A stretch of DNA of 64,000 nucleotides, taken from assembly GCA_013399895.1 (NCBI GenBank), contig VXBA01002873.1:1507041-1571040 (forward strand), written 5' to 3'. How positions within the stretch are numbered: position 1 is the first letter of the stretch; the number at the start of each line of letters is the position of its first letter. The translations under genes were made by a program, and so were the position numbers. The notes beneath the pieces are model-generated. The model saw nothing but the letters and a program-made list of their open reading frames with translations. It had not been told where the DNA came from and made no database searches. This DNA is from Serilophus lunatus. Taxonomy: Eukaryota; Chordata; Aves; Passeriformes; Eurylaimidae. Shown here in pieces: positions 62,962 to 64,000 of the stretch.

Positions 62962-63915
62962 CCATTTCTCCTGTGACTGACTGCTTTAGTCAAAATATTT
63001 GTAAGGCTATTTAGCAAAGAACCTCCTGACGAAGATGGAATACAATTTAACATATTTCACATTTCCTTACCACACTTCACAGATTTTTTCAATTCAGTAA
63101 CACTTTCTACTGTGGGATTTAAGACAATAAATCCAGGGATTTATTTATCTGTCTACATAAATATTTTTAGCCACTTCTTACAAAATATCTTTTTTGTTTA
63201 AAACTCAACTCCTAGGAAAAATGGTCTTTTAGAAGATTATATGATTGGAAGATTTTTAACATCTCCCATGTGCTGATGTTTCACTAAGCAGGCCTTAATT
63301 TGAAACAGGTTTTAAATTACGTGTTCTTCAACAAAGTGATTCATATGAAGGAAGAGCTGGTAAGTCTAACAGAAACAATGTGAAAATGTGGTAAAACTGG
63401 AAGCATTGAAAACACTTTGGTGAATGCCACCACACCTCAATGGGCCCTCTTGCTGATAAACAAGTAGGCAGTTCCTCTGTTATTTATGCATAAATATGTA
63501 GTTTCTCTAAGCCCTGCTCAAAAGTCAGTGCAGCTCACAGTTTCAGCAGAAGAAGAATCAGGCAAAAGCAGCATAGTTTTCTGCTGGGTTTGTCATCTGG
63601 TTCAGCTAACCCAAGCACTTAAGGGAGGGCTCAAGTCCACATAAATGCATCTGGACAATGCATAGGGAGAAGACTTCTGAGGTCAGTTTGGAAATGTCAG
63701 TCCAAATCAAAGTCTGCTGAAGTCTATGGAAGTCTACAGATAAATTCATCCTAATTTCATATCAAAGACTAAAGCATCATACCTGCATCAACAGGTAACT
63801 TGCAAAATACATTTTTAGGCATACATGACCAAACTTCTCTCTGCAGTAACAGGTACAATAAATAGTGTGAATGGGTTTTTGCTCCTCTGTATTTACATTT
63901 TTAAATTCTAGCACN

Positions 63916-64000
63916 GTGTTTTGGTTTTTTATTATTGTTGTTTCTAGGTTGGGTTTGGTGTATGTTTTGGGGGTTTGTTTTGGGGGTTGGAGTAGTTTTT
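63916..64000. repeat. T/G-rich low-complexity tract at the window end
   Basis: Eighty-five bases dominated by T and G (tttgggggttt-type units) directly after an ambiguous base at 63915. The tract continues past the window edge. Confidence 0.75.

Larger units (their letters stand above)
58081..64000. other. Intergenic DNA with no recognised gene
   Basis: AT-rich. Contains an A/C-rich tract (58562-58635), a short atc run near 60200, an A29 tract (62932-62960), a single N at 63915 and a T/G-rich end. A possible small plus-strand exon at 58324-58358 is discussed in the findings. The 125-codon open frame at 61600-61977 is serine-rich and unrecognised. Confidence 0.5.

Noticed and set aside
1..64000. 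CRISPR arrays, operons, phage or bacterial systems
   Set aside because: No regularly spaced repeats and no tightly packed coding frames. Introns, CR1 elements and LTRs show a vertebrate genome.

Overview
The window reads as vertebrate, and most probably bird (Neoaves), nuclear DNA. It is AT-rich, gene-poor and scattered with CR1 LINE copies ending in the avian-type tail. It also holds solo LTRs with 5-bp target duplications, and two protein-coding exons split by long introns. There are no operons, CRISPR arrays, convincing tRNA or rRNA genes, or bacterial-type genes. Base 63915 is an N and 6231-6475 is a 245-base assembly gap.

Left end (1-6475): the 5' part of a minus-strand gene that I identify as KCTD3 (BTB/POZ plus WD-repeat protein). 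Two small exons, 2169-2222 and 700-745, have exact splice sites and join in phase (2 then 0) to give the conserved BTB stretch [33 protein letters not shown]. The CpG-rich block at 6060-6230 and the gap mark its promoter and first-exon region. Exon 1, which should encode the start of the BTB domain, is probably hidden in the gap. The rest of the gene lies beyond base 1.

Centre and right (6476-64000): about 57 kb in which I recognise no host coding exon. This is probably the intergenic side upstream of KCTD3; in human the next gene on that side is KCNK2. The recognisable content is mobile DNA. CR1 copies lie at 6556-6945, 20868-21316, 43551-43980, 47581-48290 and 57070-58080, with short CR1 tails at 7640-7720 and 18285-18335. 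A 5'-truncated LINE that is not CR1 lies at 29375-30275. It carries a long reading frame with only two lesions and a C-terminal C2HC zinc finger. Two solo LTRs lie side by side: 40142-40696 (minus) and a 1308-bp, CpG-rich one at 40939-42246 (plus), the second with a perfect catct duplication.

The most interesting items are the non-CR1 LINE, which may be young and is unusual for a bird; the pair of neighbouring solo LTRs, one bringing a CpG-island-like block into an AT-rich desert; and the gap that conceals KCTD3 exon 1 next to a CR1 insertion. Family names for the repeats come from pattern recognition and were not checked against any database.
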